Below are positions 18,154-27,371 of a stretch of 64,000 nt of DNA, one piece after another (positions within the stretch are counted from its first letter, which is position 1; every line of letters begins with the position of its first letter). Made by a program: the position numbers and the translations under genes. Source of the DNA: Sphingomonas sp. LaA6.9 (GTDB lineage Bacteria > Pseudomonadota > Alphaproteobacteria > Sphingomonadales > Sphingomonadaceae); contig NZ_JAKVIO010000006.1 in NCBI RefSeq assembly GCF_022601895.1, forward strand, positions 1 through 64,000. The letters are read 5' to 3'. A model generated the notes under the pieces. It did not search any database, was not told the DNA's origin, and worked only from the letters and a program-made list of their open reading frames with translations.

Positions 18154-19329
18154 TCAGTTAGGTTGCGGAACCAGCCCCCCGGCCAGCAACCGCATAACGT
18201 TGCCGCCCATCACCGCGCGAATTTCATCGTTGGTGAAGCCGCGATCGACCAGCGCCTGCGTGATGGCGGCGAGTTGCGACGTATCGAAACGCGTCGTGAC
18301 GGCGCCGTCGAAATCGCTGCCGAGCCCGACATGTCTGATGCCGACGAGATCGCGGACATGCGCAATCGCGTGCGCGATCGCGGCGGGGCTGGTGTCGCAG
18401 ACCGCGCTGTCCCAATAGCCGATGCCGACGATGCCGCCGGTGCGTGCCACGCCGCGAATTTCGTCATCGGTGAGGTTGCGGTTGACCTTGCAGGTCGCCT
18501 GGACGCCGCCATGGCTCGAGACGACGGGACGCGTCGCCATTTCGAGGATTTCCGCGACCGCGGCATGGCTGGCATGCGCGATGTCGACGATCATGCCCTT
18601 GCGCTCCATCTCGGCGACGACATGCCGGCCGAGCGGCGTGAGACCGCCCTTCTGGAGCCCGTGCATCGAGCCGGTGAGTTCGTTGTCGAAGAAGTGCGCG
18701 AGGCCCGCCATGCGGAAGCCGGCATCGTAGAGCACGTCCAGATTCTCGGCCTTGCCCTCGAGATTCTGCAGCCCCTCGATCGAGAGCAGCGCGCCCGTCA
18801 CCCGCGCGCCGCGCGTCCGGTCTTCGAGCAGGGATGCGACATCCGCGCCGTCGCGGAGGATACGCAGGCGCCCCTTCGCCTTTTGCTCGGCACGCTGAAG
18901 TTTTTCGGCGTGCCAGAGCGAACGCTGCAGCAGCGAGGTCCATGTCCGCATCGGCTGGAGCTGGGCCACCGCGAGCAGCGTGATATTGTCGGTATCGGCG
19001 CCGTTCGCGTCGTAATTCTGGTCCTTGGGCGTCTTGGTGACCGACGAGAAGACCTGGAGCGCGACATTGCCCGCCTCGAGCCGCTTCAGGTCGACCTGGC
19101 CCTGATCGGTCTCGCTCAGCAGGCTGCGCTTCCACATCAGCGTGTCCGCGTGGAGATCGGCGATCTGGAGCGACTTGTGGAGTGCCACGCTATGCTGGCT
19201 GACCTCGGGCATCGGGCCGCGCACGACGACGTTCATGTCGCGTTCGACCATGCCCGGCGCGAGAGCGAGGAAACCGGCGATCAGGATGAGGATCAGGACC
19301 GCCGCGACGAGCAGTATCCTGCGCTTCAC
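18154..19329 (-). CDS. Membrane dipeptidase, peptidase family M19 (renal dipeptidase type)
   Basis: 391 residues. The first 28 residues are a hydrophobic signal or anchor (ILLVAAVLILILIAGFLAL). The zinc site begins with ADLHADTLMW (H-x-D) and continues with MIVDIAHASHAAVAEIL, PVVSSHGGVQA and GLGSDFDG, the order found in M19 enzymes. These cleave dipeptides, including D-amino-acid-containing ones. Anchored to or exported across the inner membrane. Start overlaps the folA stop by 4 nt. Confidence 0.92.
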   Translation of the reverse strand: MKRRILLVAAVLILILIAGFLALAPGMVERDMNVVVRGPMPEVSQHSVALHKSLQIADLHADTLMWKRSLLSETDQGQVDLKRLEAGNVALQVFSSVTKTPKDQNYDANGADTDNITLLAVAQLQPMRTWTSLLQRSLWHAEKLQRAEQKAKGRLRILRDGADVASLLEDRTRGARVTGALLSIEGLQNLEGKAENLDVLYDAGFRMAGLAHFFDNELTGSMHGLQKGGLTPLGRHVVAEMERKGMIVDIAHASHAAVAEILEMATRPVVSSHGGVQATCKVNRNLTDDEIRGVARTGGIVGIGYWDSAVCDTSPAAIAHAIAHVRDLVGIRHVGLGSDFDGAVTTRFDTSQLAAITQALVDRGFTNDEIRAVMGGNVMRLLAGGLVPQPN

Positions 19330-19814
19330 TGCGCGCGCACCAGCGTCACGAAACTATATGCGGGGCGGCCATTTGCCGCCTCGTGCCGTTCGCGGCGCGT
19401 TTCGCGCCAGCCATCTCCGAAATTGTCGAGCACCGTATCCCCCTCGGCCTCCAGATGAACTTCGGTCAGCTCGATCCGGTCGGCGCGCGACAGGAACAGC
19501 TGGTAAATCTCGGCACCGCCGATCACCGAGACGTGCGGCGCATTGGCGCGCTTCAGCGCATCTTCGGCGGTGTGGACGACTTCGGCACCGTCCTCGTCCC
19601 AGTCGGTGTCGCGCGTGATGACGATGTGGCGACGCCCCTCGAGCAGGCCGGGCAGGCTGTCGAACGTCTTGCGCCCCATGATCATGGGGGTGTTCTGTGT
19701 CAGCGACTTGAAGTGCCGCAGATCGGCGGGGATGTGCCAGGGCAGCCGGCCTTCGCGGCCGATCACGCCATTATCGGCGCGCGCGAGGATCAGGACGATC
19801 TCCGGGCCCTTCAC
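19326..19814 (-). CDS. folA: Dihydrofolate reductase
   Basis: 162 residues, standard DHFR length. Visible landmarks are [24 protein letters not shown] with the catalytic Asp in IPADL, the NADPH-loop [11 protein letters not shown] and GRRHIVITR, and [11 protein letters not shown]. It regenerates tetrahydrofolate after the ThyA reaction, and the gene overlaps thyA upstream by 4 nt (ATGA at 19811-19814), so the two are coupled in a thyA-folA operon. Confidence 0.96.
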   Translation of the reverse strand: MKGPEIVLILARADNGVIGREGRLPWHIPADLRHFKSLTQNTPMIMGRKTFDSLPGLLEGRRHIVITRDTDWDEDGAEVVHTAEDALKRANAPHVSVIGGAEIYQLFLSRADRIELTEVHLEAEGDTVLDNFGDGWRETRRERHEAANGRPAYSFVTLVRAQ

Positions 19815-20605
19815 ACCGCCACCGGCGCCTTGATGTGGGGATGGGGATCGTAGCCGAGGATCTCGAAATCCTCATATTCATACGCGTCGATCGTGTCGGG
19901 CTTGCGCAATATGTGGAGCGACGGCAGCGGCCGGGGCTCGCGGGTGAGCTGAAGGCGCGCCTGTTCGAAATGGTTCGAATAGAGATGCGTATCCCCGCCG
20001 GTCCATACGAAGGTGCCCGGCTCGAGCCCGCACTGCTGGGCCAGAAGGTGCGTGAGCAACGCGTAGGAGGCGATGTTGAAGGGCAGGCCGAGAAAGACGT
20101 CGCAGCTGCGCTGGTAGAGCTGGAGGTTGAGCCTGCCGTTCGCCACCTGTGTCTGGAACAGGCAGTGGCAGGGGGCGAGCGCCATCTGGTCGATCTCGCC
20201 CGGGTTCCAGGCGGTCACGATCTGGCGGCGCGATGCGGGCTGACCACGGATCTGATCGATCAGCTGCGCGATCTGGTCGATATGGCGGCCGTCGGCGGTC
20301 TCCCAGTCGCGCCACTGCTTGCCATAGACGGGGCCGAGATCGCCGTCCTCCGCCGCCCATTCATCCCAGATGCTGACCTTGTTCTCCTGAAGCCAGCGGA
20401 CATTGGTGTCGCCCTTCAGGAACCACAGCAGCTCGATGATGATCGAGCGCAGGTGGAGCTTCTTGGTGGTGACGAGCGGAAAGCCCTTCGACAGGTCGAA
20501 CCGCATCTGGTGCCCGAACACGGCGCGCGTGCCGGTACCCGTCCGGTCCTGCTGGTCGGTACCCTCGTCGAGGATGCGCTGGAGAAGATCGAGATAGGCC
20601 TGCAT
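19811..20605 (-). CDS. thyA: Thymidylate synthase
   Basis: 264 residues, identical in length to the E. coli enzyme. Nucleophile Cys146 lies in [11 protein letters not shown], and the folate/dUMP-binding stretch [19 protein letters not shown] follows; N-terminal [18 protein letters not shown] is typical. It methylates dUMP using methylene-tetrahydrofolate in the cytoplasm. First gene of a thyA-folA-dipeptidase operon; the 182-nt gap to the divergent JAB gene should contain its promoter. Confidence 0.97.
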   Translation of the reverse strand: MQAYLDLLQRILDEGTDQQDRTGTGTRAVFGHQMRFDLSKGFPLVTTKKLHLRSIIIELLWFLKGDTNVRWLQENKVSIWDEWAAEDGDLGPVYGKQWRDWETADGRHIDQIAQLIDQIRGQPASRRQIVTAWNPGEIDQMALAPCHCLFQTQVANGRLNLQLYQRSCDVFLGLPFNIASYALLTHLLAQQCGLEPGTFVWTGGDTHLYSNHFEQARLQLTREPRPLPSLHILRKPDTIDAYEYEDFEILGYDPHPHIKAPVAV

Positions 20606-20787
20606 GTTCGCCGCCGTTTATGACCGCGCATGCGCCGCTCGCCAAGCCTTTATCCGTTCATTCCGAAATGGATCGTATTGGCCGTGATTTCAGCCGCTTT
20701 GGAGTCGCCTGCGCTTCGCGAAGCCGTGTCGATACGTGATTTTGGGGCGGGTCGCGCAAAGGGTTCGATCAAGGCGGAGCAGCCCAG

Positions 20788-21168
20788 GTGCGTCGCAGAT
20801 TCGAAAGCAGCGCGGCCGCGATCGCGTTTCTGGGGCCGGGACTGGCGCGGATGCGCAGCGAGATGCTGTGCGTTGCGCACCTCGATTCGGACGACGGACT
20901 GATCGGGCTCAGGCTGCGCTACGCGCGTCAGATCGACCGCGTCGACCTGCCCATTCGTACGATCGTGGCCGATGCGCTGGCGCTCCGGAGCGCCGCGCTG
21001 ATCGTGGCGCATAACCATCCGGGCGGGGTGGCAGAGCCCAGCGCCGCCGATCTCGCCGCGACGCGGACGCTCGCCGATGTGGTAAGGCCGCTCGGGCTGA
21101 GGCTCCACGACCATCTGGTCTTCGCCGAAAGCCGCTGCTTCAGCTTTCGCGGCGCGGGACTGCTCTAG
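20788..21168 (+). CDS. Stand-alone JAB/MPN domain protein (RadC C-terminal type)
   Basis: 126 residues from GTG 20788; AAGGCGGAG lies upstream. The chain matches only the C-terminal domain of RadC (normally about 225 residues) and lacks the helix-hairpin-helix half. The JAMM metal site H-x-H-x7-S-x2-D is intact as HNHPGGVAEPSAAD, but the upstream Glu that RadC carries in its REVF segment appears to be replaced (RTIV). Function of RadC-type JAB domains is unsettled. Its stop overlaps the end of the opposing methyltransferase gene by 4 nt. Confidence 0.75.
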   Translation: MRRRFESSAAAIAFLGPGLARMRSEMLCVAHLDSDDGLIGLRLRYARQIDRVDLPIRTIVADALALRSAALIVAHNHPGGVAEPSAADLAATRTLADVVRPLGLRLHDHLVFAESRCFSFRGAGLL

Positions 21169-21872
21169 CGCTGGTAGCGGCAACCGCGGATCGCGTTCGG
21201 CTCGGGGCGGGGGCCCCGTGCCTCGAACTGCGCGATATAGCCGTCGACCGCGGGCAGCGACTGATATTCGACCTGCGCATAGCCGACCGCGGCGAATTCG
21301 CAGCGCAACAGCGCGATCGGCGTCCCGTGGTCCTGCGTCGGGCGCTCGGCATCGACCACGACCACGCGCCCGGTGCGAAGCAGCGAGGACCGCATTCGCC
21401 ACAGGAATTCATAGGGCTGGGTGATCTCGTGGTACATGTGGACCATCAAGATGCGGTCGAAGCTGTTCTCGGGCAGTTTGGGATCCGCAGGCTCGCCCAG
21501 CCGCACGCTGACATTGTCGAGCCGTTCGCGATTGACACGCTCGGCGAGTGCATCGCGGACCTCGGGCACGATATCCTCGGCAAGCACGCGGCCTTTCTCA
21601 CCCACGCGCGACGCCAGGCGGATCGTGTAATATCCTTCACCCGCGCCGATATCGGCGACGGTCATGCCCGGCCTGATGCCGGACCTGTCCATCACGGTAT
21701 CGGCCTCGTTGACGCGATCGCGCGCTTCCTCGGTCGACCAGCGGCTGGATACGATCGGGGCGACGGGCCGGTCGGCGTCGGGAAAGCTGAGCTGCGCCTC
21801 GCCCTGCCGGCACGCGGCAAGCGACATCAGCAGCAACAGAAATCCCGCGCGGCGCATTGTCTTAGTCGACAT
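21165..21872 (-). CDS. Predicted lipoprotein with class I SAM-methyltransferase domain
   Basis: 235 residues from ATG 21872 ([10 protein letters not shown]). The N-terminus is a lipoprotein signal with lipobox LAAC at Cys21. From about residue 55 there is a Rossmann methyltransferase domain with the SAM motif [16 protein letters not shown], acidic [10 protein letters not shown], and [14 protein letters not shown]. It starts inside the last codons of prfB (11-nt overlap), so the two are coupled. The combination of an export signal with a SAM-dependent domain is odd, since SAM is cytoplasmic. Substrate unknown. An alternative start at 21857 keeps the lipobox. Confidence 0.8.
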   Translation of the reverse strand: MSTKTMRRAGFLLLLMSLAACRQGEAQLSFPDADRPVAPIVSSRWSTEEARDRVNEADTVMDRSGIRPGMTVADIGAGEGYYTIRLASRVGEKGRVLAEDIVPEVRDALAERVNRERLDNVSVRLGEPADPKLPENSFDRILMVHMYHEITQPYEFLWRMRSSLLRTGRVVVVDAERPTQDHGTPIALLRCEFAAVGYAQVEYQSLPAVDGYIAQFEARGPRPEPNAIRGCRYQR

Positions 21873-22989
21873 CCTCCACTTCGACCTTCTCACCCGTTAC
21901 GCGCTGCGAGAGCGCGGCGGCCATGAAAGGATCGAGTGCGCCATCAAGCACATCCGAGGGCGCCGTGGAAGTGACACCCGTGCGCAAATCCTTCACCAAC
22001 TGATAGGGTTGCAGCACATAGGAACGGATTTGGTGGCCCCAGCCGATCTCGGTCTTGGCGGCATATTCGCCGCTCGCCGCCGCTTCGCGCTTCTGAAGCT
22101 CGGCCTCGTAAAGCCGCGCCTTCAGCATGTTCATCGCGGTCGCGCGGTTCTTGTGCTGCGACCGGTCGTTCTGGCTGGCGACGATGATGCCCGTCGGAAT
22201 GTGGGTGAGACGTACCGCCGAATCGGTGGTGTTGACGTGCTGTCCGCCCGCGCCCGAGGCGCGGTAAGTGTCCATCTTGATGTCGCCCTCGTTGAGCTCG
22301 ATCTCGATATTGTCGTCGATCACCGGATAGACCCATACCGACGAGAAGCTGGTGTGGCGCCGCGCCGAGCTGTCATAGGGGCTGATGCGCACGAGGCGAT
22401 GCACGCCGCTTTCGGTCTTGGCATAGCCATAGGCGTTCTCGCCCTTGACCTGGAGCGTCGCCGATTTGATGCCCGCCTGCTCGCCCGCCTGATATTCGAT
22501 CAGGTCGACCTTGAAGCCACGCTTTTCCGCCCAGCGCTGGTACATGCGCTGGAGCATTTCGGCCCAATCCTGGCTCTCGGTGCCGCCCGCGCCGGCATGA
22601 ACCTCGATATAGGCGTCATTGGCGTCGGCCTCGCCCGCGAGCAGCGCCTTGATCTTGTCCTGATCGGCGCGTTCGGCGAGTGCGGCAATGCTGGCGACCG
22701 CCTCGTCGGCCATCGCTTCATCACCCTCGGCCTCGGCCATTTCGAGCAGCTCGACGGTATCGGCGAGTTCGCCCTCGATCGCGCGCGTCGCAGCGATGGC
22801 TTCATCCAGCCGGCGACGCTCGCGCATCACATCCTGTGCGGCCTTGGGATCGTCCCACAAGGTCGGGTCCTCGACCCGCGCGTTGAGCTCGTCGAGCCGG
22901 CGCAACGCGCGGTCCCAATCGAGAAAACGGCGAAGCAGCGCGAGCGCATCGTTGATCTTGTCGGCATTGGCCTGCGCTTCGGCGCGCAT
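21862..22989 (-). CDS. prfB: Peptide chain release factor 2
   Basis: 375 residues, full length. The GGQ motif is in [18 protein letters not shown] and the stop-recognition loop appears as [13 protein letters not shown] (SPY where E. coli has SPF). It releases peptides at UGA and UAA. The region corresponding to the E. coli autoregulatory frameshift reads CGT-TTT-CTC-GAT-TGG with no in-frame UGA, so this prfB is a single uninterrupted frame. Downstream it overlaps the methyltransferase gene. The upstream gap carries a palindromic element. Confidence 0.96.
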   Translation of the reverse strand: MRAEAQANADKINDALALLRRFLDWDRALRRLDELNARVEDPTLWDDPKAAQDVMRERRRLDEAIAATRAIEGELADTVELLEMAEAEGDEAMADEAVASIAALAERADQDKIKALLAGEADANDAYIEVHAGAGGTESQDWAEMLQRMYQRWAEKRGFKVDLIEYQAGEQAGIKSATLQVKGENAYGYAKTESGVHRLVRISPYDSSARRHTSFSSVWVYPVIDDNIEIELNEGDIKMDTYRASGAGGQHVNTTDSAVRLTHIPTGIIVASQNDRSQHKNRATAMNMLKARLYEAELQKREAAASGEYAAKTEIGWGHQIRSYVLQPYQLVKDLRTGVTSTAPSDVLDGALDPFMAAALSQRVTGEKVEVEDVD

Positions 22990-23010
22990 CTTCTTTCTCC
23001 GGTATCAATT

Positions 23011-23076
23011 GTACCCCCGCGTTCGTCGGGGTCCAGCCAAAGGCGCTGGATTGGGCCCCGGCCAGCGCCGGGGTAC
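23011..23076. repeat. GC-rich palindromic intergenic element, second type
   Basis: Bounded by GTACCCCC and GGGGTAC and made of two adjacent hairpins: CCCCGCG-TTCG-TCGGGG followed by GGCGCTGG...CCAGCGCC. It fills most of the 103-nt gap between prfB and the penicillin-binding protein gene. Its layout resembles repeats scattered in sphingomonad genomes. Confidence 0.7.
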
Positions 23077-23092
23077 TATGTGGGGCTGCGAT

Positions 23093-25633
23093 TTAGTAAA
23101 TCCCGTCCTGACTTTGCAAGAACTCGCTGTCGCTCGCCGGGTGGGCGACGGCGCTGCCAGCGCCCGCCGCGCGATCGTCGGCCCTTTTGGCCTGTGCCAC
23201 TTCCTCGCGACGGATCGAGCGGCGCGGCTCGCTTTCGGGCTTGAAGGCTTCCCAGATCACCGCCGCCTTCGGATCGTCGGTCGGCCATGCGCCGAAGACC
23301 TTGCGGCCCGACTTCCGGTCGATGCGAACCATCCGGACACCTTCGGGCGCGCGGAAGGGCACAACGGGCATATCCTTCATCGCCTTTTGAGCGAACTGCT
23401 TGAATATCGGCGCCGCCAGCGTGCCGCCCTGCGCATAGCCGCCCATCGGGCGTGGCTGGTCGAAGCCCATATAGACGCCCGCAACGAGATCGGCCGAGCC
23501 GCCGACGAACCACACATTGGTCGGGCCCGAGGAGGTACCCGTCTTGCCGAAAAGCGGGCGGTTGAGATCGCGGAGCACGGTGGCGGTGCCGCGCTGGATG
23601 ACACCTTCGAGGATATGCACCATCTGATAGGCGGTCATCGGATCAACCGCCTGCTTGCGGCGCAAAGCCGGGCGCGGCATCGCCTTGCCGTCCCAGTCCT
23701 TCATGTTGCAGCGTTCGCAAGGCCGCGTATCGGCCTTGAAGATCACCTTGCCGTGGCGATCCTGGACATAGTCGATCAGCGTCGGGCTGAGCGCCTTGCC
23801 GTTATTGGCGAGGATCGAATAGGCGTTGGTCAGGCGCATCACCGTCGTGTCGCCCGCGCCAAGCGCGATCGCCAGCACCGCCGGATAGTTCTTGCCCGGC
23901 AGGCTCACACCCATGGCGGCGGCGGTCTTGACCACCTTGTCCATGCCCGTCTGCGAAGCGGCGCGCACGGTCATCAGGTTGCGCGATTGCTCGAGGCCCC
24001 ACCGCATCGTCTGCGGTCCTGCGCCGCTCTTGTTGTCGAAGTTGCGGAAGCATTTCTGACCCAGCCGTGCACCCTGATAGACGCAGAAGGGGCCATCGAC
24101 GATGATCGACGCGGGGGTCATGCCGCTATCGAGTGCCGCGGAATACGCGATCGGCTTGAAGGTCGAACCCGGCTGGCGCTCGGCCTGTGTCGCACGGTTG
24201 TAGCTCTGGAGGCGCGAATCGAAGCCGCCCTGCATCGCCAGCACCTGTCCGGTGTGCGGATTCTGCGCAACCATGCCACCCGAGATTTCGGGAATGTTGC
24301 GCAGCGCATAGACGCCGCCCTGTTCCTCTACCGCGATGATGTCGCCGGGCTTCATTGCCTGGAAGGCGCTGGTCGCGGTGCCGCGACGCGGCATCTGCGC
24401 ATTGCCCGCAGGCAGCGTTCCCCGATTTCCGTTGGCGAAGCCCAGTTCGGCGCTGCCCGCCGTCTTGGACAGGACCACCGCGGCTTGCCAGTCATGATAG
24501 CCGATGCCGATATTGGTCGCGAGCAGGTTGCGGTTCCAGCCTTCGCCGACCTCGATCGGCTTCTTGTTGATCGGACCGCTCCAGCCCTTGCCACGATCAT
24601 AGCGGATCAGGCCCGCGCGCAGCGCCTCGGTCATCGATTCCTGCATGGCCGGGTTGAGCGACGAGCGCACCCACAGACCGCCCGAATAGACGCTGTTCCT
24701 GTTCTTGCCGCCTTCGTCGCTTTCGCCGAACTTCTCGATCAGCTGGCGGCGGACTTCCTCGATGAAATAGCCCCCGACGCGTTGCTCGCGGCGGCCGACA
24801 TAAGGCAGCAGCCCCAGCGGCTGCGCCTGCGCCGCATGCATCTGGCCTTCATCGATGAAGCCGTTGCGGCGCATCTCGCCCAATACCCAGTTGCGCCGAA
24901 CGATCGCCTTGTCGACATTCGCGGCACGGCTGTAGGTGGACGGCGCCTTCGGCAAAATGGCGAGAAACGCCATCTCGTGGAGTTCGAGCGCGTCGACATC
25001 CTTGTCGAAATAGGCGCGTGCGGCTGCCTGCACGCCGAAGCTGTTCCGGCCGAGCGCGATCTGGTTGAGATAGAGCTCCATGATCTGCTCTTTGCTGAGC
25101 ACCGATTCGATCCGCTTGGCGAGGAACGCCTCCTTGATCTTGCGGACATAGCTGAGCTCATTGGTAAGCAGCAGGTTCTTGGCCACCTGTTGCGTGATCG
25201 TCGACGCGCCCACGGGGCGGCCCGAATTGGTCAGGTTGGTGAAGATCGCGGCGATGATGCCCGGATAATCGAGTCCGCCATGCTCGAAGAAGGTGCGGTC
25301 TTCGGCGGCAAGATAGGACCGCACGAGCAGCGGCGGATATTCGTCGAAACTCAGCTGTACGCGGCGCTCGCGTGCATAGCTGTGGACGGGCGCTCCGTCG
25401 ATCGCGCGGACGTTGGTGGGTAGAGGCGGCTCATAGGTGAGCAGCGTGTCCGCCGAAGGCAGGCTGCGCGCAAAAATGGCCCAGATAAGCAGCAGGCCGA
25501 GCAGTCCCGCCAGCGCCATATAGGCCAGGATACGCACCCAGCGCTTGTTCCACCAGGGTCTCAGCCGGTCGAGCACGCCGCTCGCCTCACGCTTCAACCG
25601 GTAACTGAAATTCTCGGGCACCGCTTCGGTCAT
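23093..25633 (-). CDS. mrcA: Penicillin-binding protein 1A, bifunctional class A
   Basis: 846 residues. One transmembrane segment (about 36-55), then a GT51 glycosyltransferase domain with AAEDRTFFEHGGLDYPGI, GASTITQQVAKNLLL and ELYLNQIALGRNSFGVQAAA, and a transpeptidase domain with the three motifs S-T-F-K (in GSTFKPIAYS), SRN (SRNLMTVRA) and KTG (FGKTGTSSGPTN). It polymerises and cross-links peptidoglycan at the inner membrane. The length and insert between GT and TP domains fit PBP1A. Start at 25633; single gene. Confidence 0.95.
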   Translation of the reverse strand: MTEAVPENFSYRLKREASGVLDRLRPWWNKRWVRILAYMALAGLLGLLLIWAIFARSLPSADTLLTYEPPLPTNVRAIDGAPVHSYARERRVQLSFDEYPPLLVRSYLAAEDRTFFEHGGLDYPGIIAAIFTNLTNSGRPVGASTITQQVAKNLLLTNELSYVRKIKEAFLAKRIESVLSKEQIMELYLNQIALGRNSFGVQAAARAYFDKDVDALELHEMAFLAILPKAPSTYSRAANVDKAIVRRNWVLGEMRRNGFIDEGQMHAAQAQPLGLLPYVGRREQRVGGYFIEEVRRQLIEKFGESDEGGKNRNSVYSGGLWVRSSLNPAMQESMTEALRAGLIRYDRGKGWSGPINKKPIEVGEGWNRNLLATNIGIGYHDWQAAVVLSKTAGSAELGFANGNRGTLPAGNAQMPRRGTATSAFQAMKPGDIIAVEEQGGVYALRNIPEISGGMVAQNPHTGQVLAMQGGFDSRLQSYNRATQAERQPGSTFKPIAYSAALDSGMTPASIIVDGPFCVYQGARLGQKCFRNFDNKSGAGPQTMRWGLEQSRNLMTVRAASQTGMDKVVKTAAAMGVSLPGKNYPAVLAIALGAGDTTVMRLTNAYSILANNGKALSPTLIDYVQDRHGKVIFKADTRPCERCNMKDWDGKAMPRPALRRKQAVDPMTAYQMVHILEGVIQRGTATVLRDLNRPLFGKTGTSSGPTNVWFVGGSADLVAGVYMGFDQPRPMGGYAQGGTLAAPIFKQFAQKAMKDMPVVPFRAPEGVRMVRIDRKSGRKVFGAWPTDDPKAAVIWEAFKPESEPRRSIRREEVAQAKRADDRAAGAGSAVAHPASDSEFLQSQDGIY

Positions 25634-25676
25634 AGGCTTCCGGCTCTAGCAAGTTTTACCGGCTTTGCCAGCCGCG

Positions 25677-26690
25677 TCAGCGCGCATCTGGTCGCAACGC
25701 GGGCGCGAGCGACCGTCGGCTGGTATCGTCCTGCTCCGCTGCCGGCTGATGCCCCGACGAGGCGATCCGATTATAGTCCTGCACGATTTCGGAAAGAATT
25801 GAGAGGGCGAGCGTCGCAGGGTCGCGGGTTGCCGGGATGAGCCCGATGGGCCCTCGCAAGGTGTCGAGCAGATGTTCTGGAATGCCCGCAATCCGCAAGC
25901 GTTCCAGTCGCGTGGCGTGCGTTCGCCTGCTTCCGACCGCTCCGAAATAGAAGCCGGGCAGATGGACGGCCTGTGGCAGCAAGCCCTCCTCCCAATCGCG
26001 GTCGTGAAAGAGAAAGACGATCGCGGTCCAGGCATCGGTATGGACGGGGGGCAGCGTCGTGCGGGTCAACAGCTCGATCGTGTCGATCCCCCGGGCGGTG
26101 AGTTCGGCCAATGCGCGCCTGTCAGGTGTGAGCGCGGCGACGTCGGCGCCGAAACCGTGCGCAAGGCGCGCGAGTCCGGTCAGATCTTCGCCCTGTCCGA
26201 TCGCGACGATGCGAAGCCGCGGCAGATAGGAGATGTCGAAGTTGTCATCCTGCCAGCCAGGCTGTGGCGCCGCCGCATCGGCCATCGTCACCCCTGTCCG
26301 TGACAAGCGCAGCGTCGCCATTTTCCGTGCATCGAGCAGGGCAACGATATCAGCGATCGCCTGAGGATCGGGGCGCGGGTTGAACAGGAGGTCGATGCCT
26401 CCGCCGCATGGCAGTCGAATGTCGAGATAGGGCGAGCCTGCACCGAACCTCACCAGCTTCGCGTTGCCGCTCGCGAGCGTGCCAAGCGCTTCGGCCACGA
26501 CCGCGGCTTCGACACAGCCTCCCGAAAAGGATCCGACATATTGGCCATCTTCGGCGATCGCCATCTGCGCACCGATCGCGCGCGACGACACGCCCTCGAT
26601 CCCGGTGAGTGTCACGAGAACGGTGTTCAGCCGTTCATCGGTGCGCGAAAGGATGAAGCGCAATATGTCTGCCGGAGCGCTTGCAATCAT
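25677..26690 (-). CDS. XdhC/CoxI family molybdenum-enzyme maturation factor
   Basis: 337 residues from ATG 26690 (MIASAPADIL). N-terminal XdhC/CoxI domain with VTLTGIEGVSSRAIGAQMAI and GSFSGGCVEAAVVAEAL, then a Rossmann-like domain (RLRIVAIGQGEDLTGLARLA) and FYFGAVGSRRTHATRLERL. Proteins of this type bind the molybdenum cofactor and help sulfurate and insert it into xanthine-oxidase-family enzymes. It diverges from the MobA-like gene (72-nt gap) and lies next to the PaoABC-type enzyme, the obvious client. Open frame continues upstream to 27146 but that part is antisense to the neighbour. Confidence 0.88.
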   Translation of the reverse strand: MIASAPADILRFILSRTDERLNTVLVTLTGIEGVSSRAIGAQMAIAEDGQYVGSFSGGCVEAAVVAEALGTLASGNAKLVRFGAGSPYLDIRLPCGGGIDLLFNPRPDPQAIADIVALLDARKMATLRLSRTGVTMADAAAPQPGWQDDNFDISYLPRLRIVAIGQGEDLTGLARLAHGFGADVAALTPDRRALAELTARGIDTIELLTRTTLPPVHTDAWTAIVFLFHDRDWEEGLLPQAVHLPGFYFGAVGSRRTHATRLERLRIAGIPEHLLDTLRGPIGLIPATRDPATLALSILSEIVQDYNRIASSGHQPAAEQDDTSRRSLAPALRPDAR

Positions 26691-26762
26691 GGCCGTGGCG
26701 CGCGGACTGTAGCGCGCGCGCCAGGGGGATCGCCGGGAAAACTGGACAGGAAGAATGCCATC

Positions 26763-27350
26763 ATGATCGAGCCCGCCAATATCGCCGCCATATTGCTCGC
26801 TGCGGGGCAGTCGCGACGGTTCGGCGCGGGCGACAAGCTGCTTGCGGAACTGGATGGCGATCCGGTCGCCCTCCACGCGGCGCGGCGGATCGTCGCGCTG
26901 GAGCCGGGGCGCCGGATTGCCGTGTGTAGCAGCGCTGACGGCGAGCTTGCGCGCCGGCTCGATGCACTCGGTTTCGAGATCGTATCGAACGCGCAACCCG
27001 AGCGGGGACTTTCGCAGTCGCTTGGTGCGGGCATCGGCCTTGCCGCCAGCGGGAGTGCCGCGGCGGCGCTCATCTGCCTTGCAGACATGCCTTTCGTCAC
27101 CGTGCACCACCTGCGCGCGCTGCTGACGCGCTTCGATCCGGAACACTGCCCGGTCATGGCCTCGGAGAAGGACGGGGTCGCGATGCCGCCTGTCATATTC
27201 GCGCGGTCGATGTTCGATCGTCTACGGCAGGCGCAGGGCGACCAGGGGGGCAGGGCACTTCTCGCCGGCGCCGCGCGCGTACGGGCGCGGGCCGGAGAAC
27301 TGGCGGATATCGACGTGCCCGACGATCTGCCGCACGGCCGTCAGGCATAG
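26763..27350 (+). CDS. MobA-like molybdenum cofactor nucleotidyltransferase (MocA type)
   Basis: 195 residues. Begins IAAILLAAGQSRRFGAGDKLLAEL, the G-x-G-x-S-x-R-[FM]-G nucleotide-binding loop of the MobA/MocA family, with CLADMPFVT as the metal-binding Asp region. The relatives that sit next to XdhC and PaoABC genes make the cytosine dinucleotide form of the cofactor. ATG at 26763 preceded by GGAAGAATGCC. It converges on the large subunit gene (22-nt gap) and diverges from xdhC, so it is part of the same functional group though on the other strand. Confidence 0.87.
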   Translation: MIEPANIAAILLAAGQSRRFGAGDKLLAELDGDPVALHAARRIVALEPGRRIAVCSSADGELARRLDALGFEIVSNAQPERGLSQSLGAGIGLAASGSAAAALICLADMPFVTVHHLRALLTRFDPEHCPVMASEKDGVAMPPVIFARSMFDRLRQAQGDQGGRALLAGAARVRARAGELADIDVPDDLPHGRQA

Positions 27351-27371
27351 TGTTTTCCTCGCACCGTCCGA

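Noticed and set aside
22688-25423. Long plus-strand frame opposite prfB and the penicillin-binding protein
   Set aside because: Antisense to motif-bearing genes; composition is that of third-position GC shadowing.
26691-27146. N-terminal extension of the XdhC gene by about 150 codons
   Set aside because: The extension is antisense to the MobA-like gene and XdhC proteins begin at the ATG at 26690.
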